Assembly: GCA_019044685.2 (NCBI GenBank)
Contig: JAGTXX020000001.1
Span: 372,001-436,000, forward strand
From: Nannochloris sp. 'desiccata'
Taxonomy: Eukaryota > Chlorophyta > Trebouxiophyceae > Chlorellales > Chlorellaceae
DNA length: 64,000 nt
Reading direction: 5' to 3'
Within the stretch, counting starts at the first letter, position 1; every line of letters starts with the position of its first letter. Of this stretch, positions 46,720 to 57,429 are shown piece after piece. A model generated the notes under the pieces. That model was given only the letters and a program-made list of their open reading frames with translations, was not told the origin of the DNA and made no database searches. The position numbers and the translations under genes were made by a program.

Positions 46720-48354
46720 ATGCCAATGGCATACCACACGATTAAGCAAGTAAATACGCACCCAAGCAAGCATAAAACAGGCTCCGTCAACCCATTAATC
46801 ACTCAACAGAAGGTATTGCGTCCTTGTTCCGTCTCCCCATTCCGAGCTCCACAATTAGCTTCCTCAACCCCACCTCCGTCAGCGGTGGCAACCAATCTTT
46901 TAATCACCCCCTCGAGCTTCTCCTCGTCTCCTCTACATAGACGACAAAAGGAAAGATCCCCAAAAGCAAAATGCTACTCTTATCTTCCAGAAAGAAATCC
47001 CTTTGAGATTAATAACAATGCTAGAAGCAAGAATATTGCTAGCGATTACAGAAACTGTGTTGAAATCGAAACTGCCAGAGAACTAGCAGCTCGAGAATTC
47101 ACCTGGTTTGACTGTTTACGAGAGCTTCTAGGCCATACAGGCAACGATCCTGGCCATTGGAACTTCTCCCCAGAATGGTGGGGATCACAAGGAGGCGGCT
47201 TTGGTAGAACAGAAGGTCAAGTTGTCTTTTCAAAACAATCAGAATATAATGGGCTGGTTGAAGTCACCGCCCACCCTGCCTCTCTGAATGGTTTCAGCAG
47301 CGAAGTTTCCAGCGCTTATGGAGATGAAACGCGGCAAGAATGGCGGGTATTACGCTTTAATAACGTCACTAGACAAAGCGTTGCCCGCGTAACTATTATT
47401 GGTGGTAGTGGTGATGGTGGTAGCGGAGCCCGTCTCGACATGCAACAGCGCTGGTGGCTAGAAAGCAATCAATCTATCATAGCACAGCCCGACTGCGTGG
47501 CTGCAGAATATTTAAAAACATTAATTTCAGTATTTGGTGCGCTAGTAGGGCTGCAAGGCTTATTTCAAAGCTCAGAAAAGAGAAATAGCAATGGCGCAAC
47601 AACTTTGCCGTCGGGAATGCCAGGACGACGGCAACTTACAGTGCTCTGTATAGGCCTTGGTGGTGGCACCCTTCCTCATTTTATCGCTCGTCATTTCCCA
47701 CAAGCCCACGTCGATGCAGTGGAGATAGATCCTGTTGTAGTGGAAGCTGCGATACAAGTTATGGGTCTACCTGTCTCTACACTTTCCAATTTGAGATTGC
47801 ATACTCGAGACGCTTTTGAGTATTTGAGATCCTGTTGTGGTGATGGCAAGAACACTGCGAATGTCGATACTCCTGTTTTCGTTTACGATGTGGTGTGTAT
47901 AGATGCATTTGACGGAGATGATAATATCCCGGCACATCTGTGTTCTTCAGAATTCGCAGACATGCTGGGCAGAGTGCTGGATACCAACCACGGGACAGTA
48001 CTCGTGAATTTGCATGAAACTAACGATGTGTCTCGTATTGGAAGGACATTTTACGACGCTTTGGTACTGGGAGATACTGGTGGCAGAAGCGGCACGGGTA
48101 ATGAGTATATTGATAATAGTAGTACTACTAGTAGTAATACTATAAAGGATGCTCGTACAGGGTGCTGTTTTACTATAGATACTCAGAAGCAGGGGAATCT
48201 GACGCTTGCCTGTGCTCGAGGTCTTGATTTGCCGTTGAATGTAGAAAAGGCGAAAGAGAGGCTACGGTATGCTGGTGTGTATGTAGGGCATGAAAGTGGA
48301 TATCGCTTTCCAGCTGGTGCGAGAGCAGAACGTGAGTTTGTGAGACTGTTTTGA
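46720..48354 (+). CDS. Spermidine-synthase-like methyltransferase-fold protein, plastid-type leader
   Basis: A single-exon gene of 544 aa. The C-terminal half is a Rossmann domain of the spermidine synthase/SAM-methyltransferase superfamily: glycine-rich motif I in VLCIGLGGGTLPHFIARHFP, acidic motif II in DAVEIDPVVVEAA, and IDAFDGDDNIPAHL in the active-site position. True spermidine synthases have a D-x-x-D-P-x-G motif there, which is not kept, so another substrate is likely. A conserved N-terminal block (FTWFDCLRELLGHTGNDPGH and WNFSPEWWGSQGGGFG) precedes it. The first 80 residues are rich in Ser, Pro, Lys and Arg, consistent with a transit peptide. Plants have comparable uncharacterised plastid proteins. 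Confidence 0.7.
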   Translation: MPMAYHTIKQVNTHPSKHKTGSVNPLITQQKVLRPCSVSPFRAPQLASSTPPPSAVATNLLITPSSFSSSPLHRRQKERSPKAKCYSYLPERNPFEINNNARSKNIASDYRNCVEIETARELAAREFTWFDCLRELLGHTGNDPGHWNFSPEWWGSQGGGFGRTEGQVVFSKQSEYNGLVEVTAHPASLNGFSSEVSSAYGDETRQEWRVLRFNNVTRQSVARVTIIGGSGDGGSGARLDMQQRWWLESNQSIIAQPDCVAAEYLKTLISVFGALVGLQGLFQSSEKRNSNGATTLPSGMPGRRQLTVLCIGLGGGTLPHFIARHFPQAHVDAVEIDPVVVEAAIQVMGLPVSTLSNLRLHTRDAFEYLRSCCGDGKNTANVDTPVFVYDVVCIDAFDGDDNIPAHLCSSEFADMLGRVLDTNHGTVLVNLHETNDVSRIGRTFYDALVLGDTGGRSGTGNEYIDNSSTTSSNTIKDARTGCCFTIDTQKQGNLTLACARGLDLPLNVEKAKERLRYAGVYVGHESGYRFPAGARAEREFVRLF

Positions 48355-48502
48355 GAAAAAGAAAGATGAGAGATGAATATTGTTTACCGTTGTTGGGGAA
48401 AAAGAAAAAAGTAATCCCCCACCGTTTGTTAGTTTGTTTGGCTTTTTTTTTCATATTAATACTAGTTTTATACATGTTATACACGTTTTGACTCATTTAA
48501 AT

Positions 48503-49315
48503 TCAAGTAGAATAATTTCCTTGTCGTACTCCAGCTACCAGCCAGCATCCCTTCATACTCCCCACCAGCTGTTTCTCTAAACAAAAAGTAAAGTTGTAGT
48601 CTCGACCTTCTTTCCCGCTCTTCACAGTCACAGCCTGCACCGCTTTATTCTCCGATCTGCTTGAAGGGAAAACCAGTGGAGCTGATGCATGCCATTCATC
48701 TATCTCTAGGAGCACTTTATATGGAGGTGAATGAAGGTGATTGGAAAATTCTTTTAAATCTAAAAAAATTTCTAATGCCGCCCAAGTGCGGACTCGGTGG
48801 GGGGCTCCAGGGGAAGGTAGTTCTCCACCATCTGTCCATGGTTTTGTAAATGAGAATGCAGTCTCGACACCTGCATCGACATCAGGCCAATCGTTGCGTT
48901 GTAGCGCGTTCAAAATAGCTGCAACGACTACAGGCGGGGAAAGGAGATGTGAGGGGCCTCTCCGCTCGATTGAACTTGGAGATAGACCAGCAGCGCCCCG
49001 TTCGTTGATCAATCTTGCAAATTGTGTGTCTAAACTATTATCTGAGGCGTCGTTTTCTTGAGCCCGTGGTGGGTTTAAGCGAACCTGCCAGGTGGGTTTT
49101 GAACTGTGACAAAATGATCTAAAGTTAGAATTTGTGTTAATGCTCCAATCGCAGGGGCAAAATGGGCTGGGTGCAGAAAGGCTCCGATACATCGACATCA
49201 TAGACAATCTATTCAACTGAATGAAACGCAATGGTTTGCTGATTAAAGGCATCAAGTTGCGCTGCAGTGCGACTAAGGAAAGATTCTTGAAAATGCCCCG
49301 AATCGTGCTGATCAT
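48503..49315 (-). CDS. DUF4864-like protein, probably organelle-targeted
   Basis: A single-exon gene of 270 aa. The C-terminal half resembles DUF4864/NTF2-like plant plastid proteins: LSPPVVVAAILNALQRNDWP, the AGVETAFSFT segment, EFSNHLHSPPYKVLLEIDEW, and a final YNFTFCLEKQ...GCWLVAGVRQ. These proteins have no known function. The first 90 residues are rich in Arg, Ser and Leu with few acidic residues. Several in-frame Met residues occur (for example at positions 22, 39, 40 and 42), so the exact start is uncertain. Its 3' end is close to the convergent spermidine-synthase-like gene (148 bases). Confidence 0.6.
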   Translation of the reverse strand: MISTIRGIFKNLSLVALQRNLMPLISKPLRFIQLNRLSMMSMYRSLSAPSPFCPCDWSINTNSNFRSFCHSSKPTWQVRLNPPRAQENDASDNSLDTQFARLINERGAAGLSPSSIERRGPSHLLSPPVVVAAILNALQRNDWPDVDAGVETAFSFTKPWTDGGELPSPGAPHRVRTWAALEIFLDLKEFSNHLHSPPYKVLLEIDEWHASAPLVFPSSRSENKAVQAVTVKSGKEGRDYNFTFCLEKQLVGSMKGCWLVAGVRQGNYST

Positions 49316-49600
49316 AAAGCGTACGCCCTACAACTATTGTTTTAAGCACTTTAAAGTATTGAAACCGCTCTTGGTGCAAAGCAGAACAGGTGCCTTGGGA
49401 AATACCCATCGGCTTTTCAACCTAATTTCAATCTTATTGGCAAAGTTTGCTTGAATTACTAGTTTAATTATACGCAAATTATAAATAGAAGATTAACCGA
49501 TATGGTATGCTGAATCGCTCTCTTTTATTTAAACTAAACAGGTTGGATTTTAGAAGATTGCCCCTAGATTGTGTTGACATTTATTTTACACTCTTTCCAG

Positions 49601-52600
49601 GTGCTTGAACACTTTATTTCCGGGAAATCTGATGTTTTCAGTGCTGCAGAGGTAGGGAATATTTCATCTTGGGTTACATGTCCTGATCTGCAAAGATCTG
49701 TCTGGGGGCATGGTTGAGCCGTCGGCTCTGTTGGCAAAACAAACAAATAATATTCGAACGCTACATTCTGTTCTTATTCTTCGCAGGATTATCCCCTCCA
49801 GCCTTTGGAAGATGATTGCAACCTTCTCGGAACCCTCCTTGACAGTAAGCTTCTAACAATAATTATTCATTAGTTAGTTAATTGCTCGTCCCATTTTGAT
49901 CCTTTTTTCTAAATTACAAATTCTTCACCTTTTTGTTCTTTATCATCAAACCCATTCCCTACTTGTATCTCACCTCTTCTCTCTCTTTTCTCTTTCCCTC
50001 CCTCTGCTCTTTTTAGAATGCCTGGAAATCGAAATCGGCGCTGATCTCTTCAAAAAATACAACCGCTTGCGTGCTCTGTCTGACAGCTCTTCCCGGCTCT
50101 CTACCGCATCTGACCCTGAGGCCGCTGCATATCTCGCTGAGAAAATGTCTACAGAACTCATGTCTATGCCTTTAGAGGAAGCTTTACCTGTTGTACGCGC
50201 TTTTGGGCATTATCTCAACCTCACTTCTATTGCAGAAGTCCATCACAGTGTACGGACGACTCGCATGGATGGTATGAAGGTGCAAACTGCTGACGAGATT
50301 TATTTACATTTGCTTGAATCTGGCGTCGCTCCTGAAGCTCTGTACGATTCTGTCGTTAAAGAAAGTGTAGAAATCGTCCTTACAGCGCATCCTACCCAAG
50401 TGAATCGCCGTACTTTGCAGCACAAATTGACTCAAATTGCTCAATTGCTTGCCGAGAAAGACGGCGGCAGGTTGACTGAAGAGGAGCAAGCTGCGAATTT
50501 GGATGCCATTCGTCGTGAAATCACTGCATTATGGCAAACCGATGAATTACGTCGCCGTAAACCTACTCCCCTTGATGAAGCACGGGGTGGACTGCATATT
50601 GTAGAGCAATCATTATGGGCGGCGGTTCCCGATCATCTCCGCAGAATCGATGCGGCTTTACGAAAACATACCGGCCGTGAGCTTCCTATTAGCGCCACAC
50701 CTATCCGTTTCGGTTCTTGGATGGGTGGAGATCGTGATGGGAATCCCAATGTGACTGCCAAGGTGACCCATGACGTGGCATGCCTTGCCAGGTGGATGGC
50801 CGCTGATTTGTATCTGAAAGAAATCGACGCTTTGCGCTTTGAATTGTCGATGTCTCACGCTTCTGATGATGTTTGGCGTATGGCGCGTGATATCGTCGCT
50901 CGTTTGGCTGATGATGAAGGGCCTACGGCGGCTTCTACAGCGGCAGCTGCTGCTGCTGTAGCCAATTCCCCCTCTGGCGAGTTACCCCGTCCTATTCATG
51001 ATCCCAACACAGGAAAGACTCTTATTCGCGGTGAGAGTTTCACTGTGGGGCCTAATCAATTGGCGTCTTTACTCGCGAGAAGAAGCTTAGATGGTGAAGA
51101 CGGAAGGGGTGTTATTTCTCCCCCAGTTGGAATTTCTCCTACTGTTCTGTCTCCCAGAAACACGCCGTTTGCATCTTTTGCTTCAGATAGCAGCACCCAC
51201 AGCGGCATAGCCGCTGCTGCTGCGTTAATGCAAACCAACGGCGGTGGAGGAGGTGGAGGTGGTGCTGGTGGGATGTATAACCCTGGCTCTCCTCGTGCTG
51301 CAAGAGCTTTTAATGCTCAAGGAGGCAGTCTCACGAAAGCGACAGCTGGTGTTCCAACGGGGATCAAAAGGGTCGATACAAAAGGGTCTGTTTTAGACCC
51401 TGAAAGGTTAAAACAACGTGGAAATCAAGCTGCGCGGTACCATAAATCGTCTATTGACAATTTAATTCACCCTCGTGCTGCTGGAGCTGCCCCTTATCGT
51501 ATAGTTTTAGGTGAAGTTCGAGCCAAGCTTGTCAACACCCGTCGTAGAATGGAGGATTTGCTCGCTGGAATCGTGCCTGACGAAAACGCTGAATGGTATG
51601 AAAATGAAGAAGATTTCTTAGTACCTTTGATGGCGTGTTATTGGTCTTTATGGGAATGTGGTGGTGGTGTTATTGCTGATGGCCGTCTTTTAGATCTGCT
51701 CCGCCGGGTACACTCCTTTGGTTTGGCGTTGATGAAAATGGACCTCCGCCAGGAGAGCACCAGACACTCTGATACGCTTAATGAAGTAACTGAGCACCTG
51801 GGTCTTGGATCGTACAACGAATGGGATGAAGAAAAGAGGCTTGAGTGGCTGGTGGCGGAATTGGAAGGCCGTCGGCCTTTGATCCCCCCTGCAATGCCAT
51901 TTTCTGAAGACGCCAAGGAAGTCCTTGATACTTTAAAACTTGCAGCGCAATTAGGAAGACAATGTTTAGGTGCCTATGTGATTTCCATGGCTACCAGAGC
52001 TTCAGATGTGCTTGCAGTGGAGCTCCTTCAAAGAGAAGCAAAAATGATGAGTCTGGTCGATGCGGGGGTTCATGCGAAAAACCCCTCTGCCTCTCCTGCA
52101 CCTGGCACTGCTGAGCATAAGAAGACGTTACCCTTACGTGTGGTCCCACTCTTTGAAACACTTACTGATTTGGATGCAGCAGGTGGCGTGATGACGAGAT
52201 TAATGAATTTGCCTTGGTACCGCCAACATGTCCAGGATGTGCATGACAATCACCAAGAAGTCATGCTTGGTTACTCTGATTCTGGTAAAGATGCAGGGAG
52301 ACTTGCAGCTGCATGGGCCTTATACGCATGTCAAGAAGATTTAGTTAAAGTCTGCAAGGAAGCTGGTGTGAAGCTGACTTTATTCCATGGTCGTGGCGGG
52401 ACGATCGGACGAGGTGGAGGACCGATGCTTTTAGCTATCCAGTCTCAGCCTCCTGGCTCTGTTCAAGGTAGTATTCGTATCACTGAACAAGGTGAAATGG
52501 TGCAAGCTAAATTTGGTGTCCCTGCTGTAGCCCGCCGCCAGCTTGAAATTTATAACAATGCTGTACTCCTCGCAACCTTGGATCCCCCAAAGCCGCCAAA

Positions 52601-53417
52601 AGATGAAAGCTGGCGTCAAGTTATGGATTCTATCTCGAAATTTTCTTGCGCAGCCTACCGTGCAGTGGTATTTGAGGATCCGTTGTTTATTCGTTATTTC
52701 CAGCATGCGACTCCTCAAGAAGAATTAGCTAATTTAAATATTGGCAGTCGTCCGGCGAGAAGAAAAGCTGGAGGGGACGTCACGACACTTCGTGCGATTC
52801 CATGGATTTTTGCATGGACACAAACTCGTATGGTCTTGCCCTCTTGGCTGGGTGTCGCTGATGGTATTGCCGCTGTAGTTAACGATGGTAAACGTAATGT
52901 ACTCAAGGATATGTACGAACACTGGCCTTTCTTCCAAAGTGTGGTTGACCTCATTGAAATGGTGCTTACTAAGGCCGACATGCGTATTGCTTCTCTGTAC
53001 GACCAGCATTTAGTCACTGATCCTTCTGAACAAGCGCTTGGTGATGACTTACGTCGGAGGTATATTGATACGGTCAGAGCGGTGCTGTCTATTACTGGGC
53101 ATGCTCGTTTAGGCGAAAATAATACAACTTTACGGCATTTGATTGCCATGCGGAACCCTCATGTAGACCCCTTGAATGTGATGCAAGTGGAAATTTTGAG
53201 GAGATTGCGACTGGATGATACGAATCAGAGTTTGAGAGATGCGTTGTTGATTACTATCAATGGCATTGCTGCAGGAATGGTGAGTAGTTATAGCTTTTTT
53301 GTGCGAGCGTTGGAAATCTTTTTCATAGACGGCAGGGGCTTTTTTGTTGTTTAAATTAGTTGAACTGTTTCTAACCTTTTCTTTCTATTTCTCCCTATGC
53401 AGCGTAATACTGGTTAA
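49601..53417 (+). CDS. PPC: Phosphoenolpyruvate carboxylase, bacterial-type (BTPC)
   Basis: Supported exons are 49601-49651, 49787-49844, 50017-53279 and 53403-53417 (phases 0, 1, 0), giving at least 1128 aa; the initiator exon is not resolved. PEPC carboxylates PEP to oxaloacetate and feeds the TCA cycle. Motifs: the catalytic His in LTAHPTQVNRRT, GSWMGGDRDGNPNVT, GYSDSGKDAGR and FHGRGGTIGRGGGP. The 15-nt last exon encodes RNTG and the stop. An (R/K)NTG end, absence of the N-terminal phosphorylation-site motif in the visible part, and an Ala/Ser/Gly-rich disordered insert of about 190 residues after ARDIVARLADD all mark the bacterial-type form, known in green algae and plants as an anaplerotic subunit. 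The insert includes a poly-Ala run and a poly-Gly run. A one-codon first exon (ATG before GTATGC near 49503) is possible but unproven. Confidence 0.93.
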
Positions 53418-53885
53418 TTATCTGGGCTGGGATTCGGAGAATATTTTTTTCAAGTCTAAGATTGATGTAGATGTTTTTTGACAGTGGCCGTGGCTCCTTT
53501 TTTTGAAAACATAGATTTTTTTGATATTATTGTATGAACTTTTGCCCTTTCTTTTTTAACTGTTTATGATTTGTGTGTGTTCTTTTGATTGTAATAATGT
53601 TTTTTAAGGAAGTAAAAGTTAGCTAGGAAACTTTCCCAGCCTCCATAAACATAGCTGCTGCTGCGCCGCCTGACTCAGAAGTGGCAGTTGGGCATGGCAT
53701 AATTCTTCCAGATTTAAATGCGTTAATTCTCAGCGTTATGAACAAAAACCAAATAACCATTTGGGTTACATTCTCTAAATAGCAAAAAGACTCTTAATCG
53801 CTCTGATGATCGCATTAAGTAATTGATTTCAAGTTGATCACTTTTAATAATATTTAAGTCGGAATATAAATTCCATTGAGGCGCC
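53418..53885. other. Intergenic region
   Basis: A 468-base, T-rich interval between the PEPC stop and the APC6 start, containing the PEPC 3' UTR and the APC6 promoter. I see no gene or repeat. Confidence 0.4.
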
Positions 53886-56053
53886 ATGACAACCCTAATA
53901 GACCCCAATGCACTCCATAATTTAAGGAGTCTTGTCCACGATTGCCTAGCAAAACATATGTATGATGCAGCAATCTTTTTTGCAGACAAACTTGCAATGT
54001 TTACTAGTTACGGCCCTGTAGAGGTCTACAACCTTGCCAACGCCTTCTTTGTATCCCATCAATACCGAAGATGTTTATATCTTTTACGTACCTCCGAACT
54101 CATTGACAAAGACATTCGATTCCGCTACCTCTCTGCACGGTAAGATCACTTGTTTTGTCACCGCCAATTTGTATTCACCCCACCTTTCAACACATCTTAT
54201 AGCCACTCCATCCTGACTGAAATTTATATCCATATCCATTAACGAAACATATATACAGGTGTCTAGCTGAGATTAAAGAGTGGGACGAGTGCTTAGAGAT
54301 GCTGGGCGGCATTGATATGGAAGGGCCTGAAGCTCTTCTTGCCTTTCCCACCCCACCTTCGTTGCTCGGAACCACTCTAGACTACCTCTCCGCAATGTGT
54401 TTTCTTCGTGCACAAGTCTACGACGCTCAGGAGAACTTCCCACGAGCTGTACAATGGTATAAAGCAGCATTAGTTCGAGATCCTTTTAATTATGAAGCGT
54501 TCCAAGCCCTCGTAGAGAAGCATAAATTATCAATAGAAGAAGAAGCCGCCATTGTAGCTGAGATCTCTGGCCGCTTACCTAGTGAACAGCGCTGGTTGGG
54601 GCTGTTATACCGCAGCAAGTGCAAGCAATATGATGCCGCCGGAGTGGAAATTGGCCTTGATGCTGTTGCCGCTCTTGGAGGTGGCGGCAGCAGTTTAGGA
54701 GGTGCTCCTGCTGGTTCTAATGGAGCTGCTGCTGGTGCTGCTACGAATGACAGCTCTGCGAATATGAGTGATACTCCATCCACTGGAGGACAAGATGTCT
54801 CCATGTCCGGTATTACCCCACCTCCACATCCACAACAACATACTGCACCAGCGATGTCAACGAGGGCAGCTACCCGCCGAGCAGGAGGCGGCTATGGTAC
54901 TACCACTGGCGGTATTTCGCCTATTTCTGAGGGGAGTGAAGGTGGTACGGCAATGATGATGGGGACAGGGGGCACAGTCACACCAACGAGTGGAATAGCT
55001 CAAAGGGGTGGCGGCGATGGTAGCGGAGGGAGCGCAGCTACTGGCATTAGTCATCAGCGCCCTCCTCAGCAACAGCCGCAACAACAGCAGCAGCATTCTA
55101 TTACCTGGGGCCTTGGAGGGAATGCAGATGTCGCTGCATCTCATGCCGAGCTTCTCATCCGCCGGGGTCGATTCAACGACGCCTTTGAAATTACGGCCGC
55201 AGTATTAGAAAAAGACCCTTTTGCAGAAGCAGTCCTGCCGTCTCACCTCACCGCTGCTGTGTCTCTTGGTAAGAAACACGAATTATTCTCTCTAGGACAT
55301 ACATTAATCAAAGCCCAGCCACAGAGAGCTGCGTCCTGGTATGCTGCAGGGTGTTATTACTTCTGCACCGCTCAATACGCCTCTTCACGGCATTATTTCG
55401 CCAAAGCAACTAGCCTGGATAGATATTTTGCTCCGGCGTGGATTGGCTTTGCCCAAGCCTTTGCAGCACAAGATGAGACAGATCAAGCGATGGCTGCCTT
55501 CCGTACAGCGTCTAGACTCTTCCCTGGATTACATATCCCTTTACTAGGCATGGGTTTAGAGTATATCCGTATGAATAACTTGGCTTTAGCTGAACAGATG
55601 CTTTTAAGAGCCTACCGACGGTGTCCCGTCGACGCTGCAGTAGCACATGAACTTGGATCTCTTGCGTTAAGGCAAGGTCAATACACTGATTCAGTGCAAT
55701 GGCTGCATAAAGCGTTGATGCAAATTCCTCAAGAGTATCCTGGCATGTGGGAACCGACAGTTGTCAATTTAGCCCATGCTTATAGAAAATTAAGAAAGTT
55801 TGACGCGGCTATTGAAATGTTGAATAAAGCTCTCGGTGCGTGCCCTTCACAAGCTGGCACATACTCAGCGCTTGCCTATACTTACCATTTAAAAGGGAAT
55901 TTATCAGCGGCGATTGAAAATTACCATAAAGCCTTGGGATTACGGCCATCTGACGACTTTTGTTCCGTGATGCTGGCGGCTGCGGTCCAGGAAGAGACAG
56001 ATGCGATGACTGCAGCTTTGACAAAAGGGTTTGAACCAATGGGGATATCTTAG
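53886..56053 (+). CDS. APC6: Anaphase-promoting complex subunit 6 (CDC16)
   Basis: Exons 53886-54139 and 54259-56053 join in phase 2, giving 682 aa. APC6/CDC16 is a TPR scaffold subunit of the anaphase-promoting complex, the ubiquitin ligase that triggers sister separation and mitotic exit. The N-terminus (LRSLVHDCLAKHMYDAAIFF, then YRRCLYLLRTSELIDKDIRF and KEWDECLEMLG) matches CDC16, as do the tandem TPRs in the second half, for example SWYAAGCYYFCTAQYASSRH, AWIGFAQAFAAQDETDQAM and VNLAHAYRKLRKFDAAIEM. A low-complexity Gly/Thr/Gln insert of about 130 residues (about 205-340), with a Gln run, splits the TPR array and is not typical of the family. Confidence 0.92.
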
Positions 56054-56223
56054 GCAGTCATATTAGGTGCTTTACTAGATATTTATTTACAGTAAATATG
56101 CTTATAAATGTAAAAATTGCAAAGGATAAAAATAATAAAGAGAAAGTTCTAAAATTTATTCAAAAATAGCTTTTTCAAAATACCAAAGAGTTTCAGCTTC
56201 CGACTTGATTGATCGAATCAAAA

Positions 56224-57429
56224 TTAGAAAGTAGAAGGTCCTTGAGTAGGAGACTGCGGAGGAGACAACATACTCCTTTTTATACCTGCAAAGTCCACAG
56301 CCGCACTTGCCAACCCAGCAACCAACGGAGCTGTAAAGTCCCCGGTGCCATGCCATAGTGTCCCCAAAAATAACACTTCCAACGTGGCCAACAGCGCAGC
56401 AAAGCGTGCTGCGACTTGACGACGTGCCAGCCAGGTTACAGCAACAGCACGGAACGCAGCAGCGTTTGACTTAGCATCAGCTGCATTAGAATCCCGCCCT
56501 TGACCTACGAGCGAATAAAAGCGATCTGCGTTGGTTAAAGCATCTTTTACTGTATCGTATTCTTCTTCGCTGGGTGTCAAGTCTACTAATTTTGACCCTG
56601 CCACGAGTAATGCAGCGATAGAAACTGAAGCGGCAGCTGCAAAAGGGTTGTGTACAGCGGAGGCGGTTGTTTCTATACCCGCGAAATCAAAATACATCTC
56701 TAGGAGTTTACGACAGCCACCCGTCGCAGCAGGAAGGAGAATTAATAAGCCTGGGATGACTTCAGACCCCATAACAAGCAGGGTTTGTGCGGGGTTTAAT
56801 TGGTACAAGATAGGTTGAAATTCATTAATTTGTTGTTGCTGCACGTCTTCCAAAAACGGGAGCATCGAGTGAGCTTTGTCCGACCATAAAAAGCCTTTGA
56901 TAGCTACAAGAGGCAACGCAGCAGCACCTCCTACAGCTGCAGCACGTAAACTGCCTACAGATAAAGATGCTCCACCGACTGGGTCGAGGCCGCAAGCCCA
57001 GCATGCAATGCAGGCAACTGTGGAGATACCGACACCAGCCAGAGCGGCAATAAAAACTTTTCTGTCAACGCTTTCTTCCATTAAAAGGTTGTTAAGGAGT
57101 TCTTCTTCGCCGTCGCCTGCTCCAGCGAGGAGACGTTCGAGGCGTTGGCCTGCTGCGCGGTAAGGATCCACCTTGCTTGCAGCTTTCAGAGGGGAAGGGG
57201 ATGTGTCTTGAACTAAGGGGATTGCAGAACTGTTGGTGGTAGTTAAGAGAGACGATTTGGAGTCGTCTTCAACTGCCTTTACTTTAAAATATCTCTTCGC
57301 TGCATTGTGATTGGGAAGGGCAACGAAGCGACGAGCAAGGGGCATTCTGCTTATAGGCTGGGAGGCGGGATAGGAGCAACAGCGGCCGCTAGTGCTGGCA
57401 ACGGCAGTAGTTTCCAGGGAGGCAAGCAT
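56224..57429 (-). CDS. Predicted plastid polytopic membrane protein of unknown function
   Basis: A single-exon gene of 401 aa. I do not recognise a named family. The first 80 residues are Ser/Ala/Arg-rich with a hydroxylated, basic composition like a transit peptide. A charged segment with ERLLAGAGDGEEELLNNLL follows, then hydrophobic helices (FIAALAGVGISTVACIACWA; AAAVGGAAALPLVAIKGFLW; VIPGLLILLPAATGGC; a pair near AAAASVSIAALLVAGSKL; and a C-terminal pair around AALLATLEVLFLGTLW). A segment LPFLEDVQQQQINEFQPIL sits between helices. The layout suggests an envelope or thylakoid protein, conceivably distantly related to CAAX-protease/Abi-like membrane proteins; this is a guess. No catalytic Glu-Glu motif is evident. 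Confidence 0.6.
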   Translation of the reverse strand: MLASLETTAVASTSGRCCSYPASQPISRMPLARRFVALPNHNAAKRYFKVKAVEDDSKSSLLTTTNSSAIPLVQDTSPSPLKAASKVDPYRAAGQRLERLLAGAGDGEEELLNNLLMEESVDRKVFIAALAGVGISTVACIACWACGLDPVGGASLSVGSLRAAAVGGAAALPLVAIKGFLWSDKAHSMLPFLEDVQQQQINEFQPILYQLNPAQTLLVMGSEVIPGLLILLPAATGGCRKLLEMYFDFAGIETTASAVHNPFAAAASVSIAALLVAGSKLVDLTPSEEEYDTVKDALTNADRFYSLVGQGRDSNAADAKSNAAAFRAVAVTWLARRQVAARFAALLATLEVLFLGTLWHGTGDFTAPLVAGLASAAVDFAGIKRSMLSPPQSPTQGPSTF

